Assembly: GCF_016765635.1 (NCBI RefSeq)
Contig: NZ_JAESVD010000007.1
Location: 196,212-260,211 of the forward strand
Source: Shewanella schlegeliana
GTDB taxonomy: Bacteria; Pseudomonadota; Gammaproteobacteria; Enterobacterales; Shewanellaceae
Length of the DNA: 64,000 nt
Reading direction: 5' to 3'
This document shows positions 63,954 to 64,000 of this stretch, one piece after another (within the stretch, counting starts at the first letter, position 1; every line of letters starts with the position of its first letter). The position numbers and the translations under genes are program-made. The notes under the pieces were generated by a model, which was not told the DNA's origin, ran no database searches, and was given only the letters and a program-made list of their open reading frames with translations.

Positions 63954-64000
63954 TGTATCTGCAAATTTATCAGCTTTAAACTAAGCTAACCGTTCAACAA

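Overview
The window is chromosomal DNA of a gammaproteobacterium, almost certainly Shewanella. Three things point there: protein sequences that read as Shewanella versions throughout (for example a PPP-family phosphatase of the 'Shewanella-like' type), moderate base composition with TonB and RND genes, and gene orders typical of Alteromonadales (nusB-ribH-ribBA-ribE-ribD-nrdR-glyA; pilU-pilT divergent from yggS-proC-yggT-yggU; glsA-yggL-trmB divergent from mutY-yggX). I cannot assign a species from sequence alone.

Layout. Bases 1-1530 hold three small minus-strand genes (two membrane proteins, one cupin) separated by related ~60-86 bp hairpin-forming elements; this looks like the tail or a relic of a chromosomal integron cassette array. 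About 800 bp without genes follows. recN comes next, under two tandem LexA boxes. Bases 4.1-11.8 kb (minus) form a housekeeping block: pgpA-thiL, nusB-ribH, ribBA-like, ribE, ribD, nrdR, glyA. ettA, a membrane acyltransferase, a periplasmic PPP-type phosphatase and a complete RND adaptor/permease pair follow on plus (12.0-20.8 kb). Then come a small basic protein, a NYN-domain protein, an iron-type alcohol dehydrogenase, a probable sRNA locus, and a second RND pair on minus (23.9-28.4 kb).

Bases 28.9-40.6 kb are a more accessory stretch: an unknown 120-aa protein, NADH dehydrogenase II, a repeat-containing lipoprotein, a thioesterase, threonine aldolase, a TRIC-type membrane protein, MscS, an OmpA/TSP3 protein, a TonB-dependent receptor with a CRP-type site, a PACE efflux gene divergent from a LysR regulator, a DUF4136 lipoprotein, and a small membrane protein behind a perfect 7-1-7 Fur box. 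Bases 40.7-52.5 kb return to core genes (yciH, yqgE, ruvX, hemH, pilU, pilT, yggS, proC, yggT, yggU, DUF4426, rdgB, hemW, DUF885). A TDT/SLAC1-type transporter, a 666-aa protein of unknown family, a LysR regulator, a YggN-like protein, glsA-yggL, trmB, mutY-yggX and a duplicated tRNA-Phe/tRNA-Thr operon complete the window.

How genes work together. The rib genes make riboflavin from ribulose-5-phosphate onward, but the GTP cyclohydrolase II half of RibBA looks inactive, so a separate ribA is expected elsewhere. recN, mutY, yggX, rdgB and ruvX form a scattered genome-maintenance set. PilT and PilU power type IV pilus retraction. Two RND systems and a PACE protein give export capacity; neither RND operon carries its own outer-membrane channel or an adjacent regulator.

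I found no CRISPR array, phage, transposase or classical defence system. The least explained items are the cassette-like elements at the left end, the 666-aa protein, a duplicated translation start in front of the second RND permease, and the candidate sRNA near 23.55 kb. All functional statements rest on reading motifs and family resemblance by eye; no database search was run.
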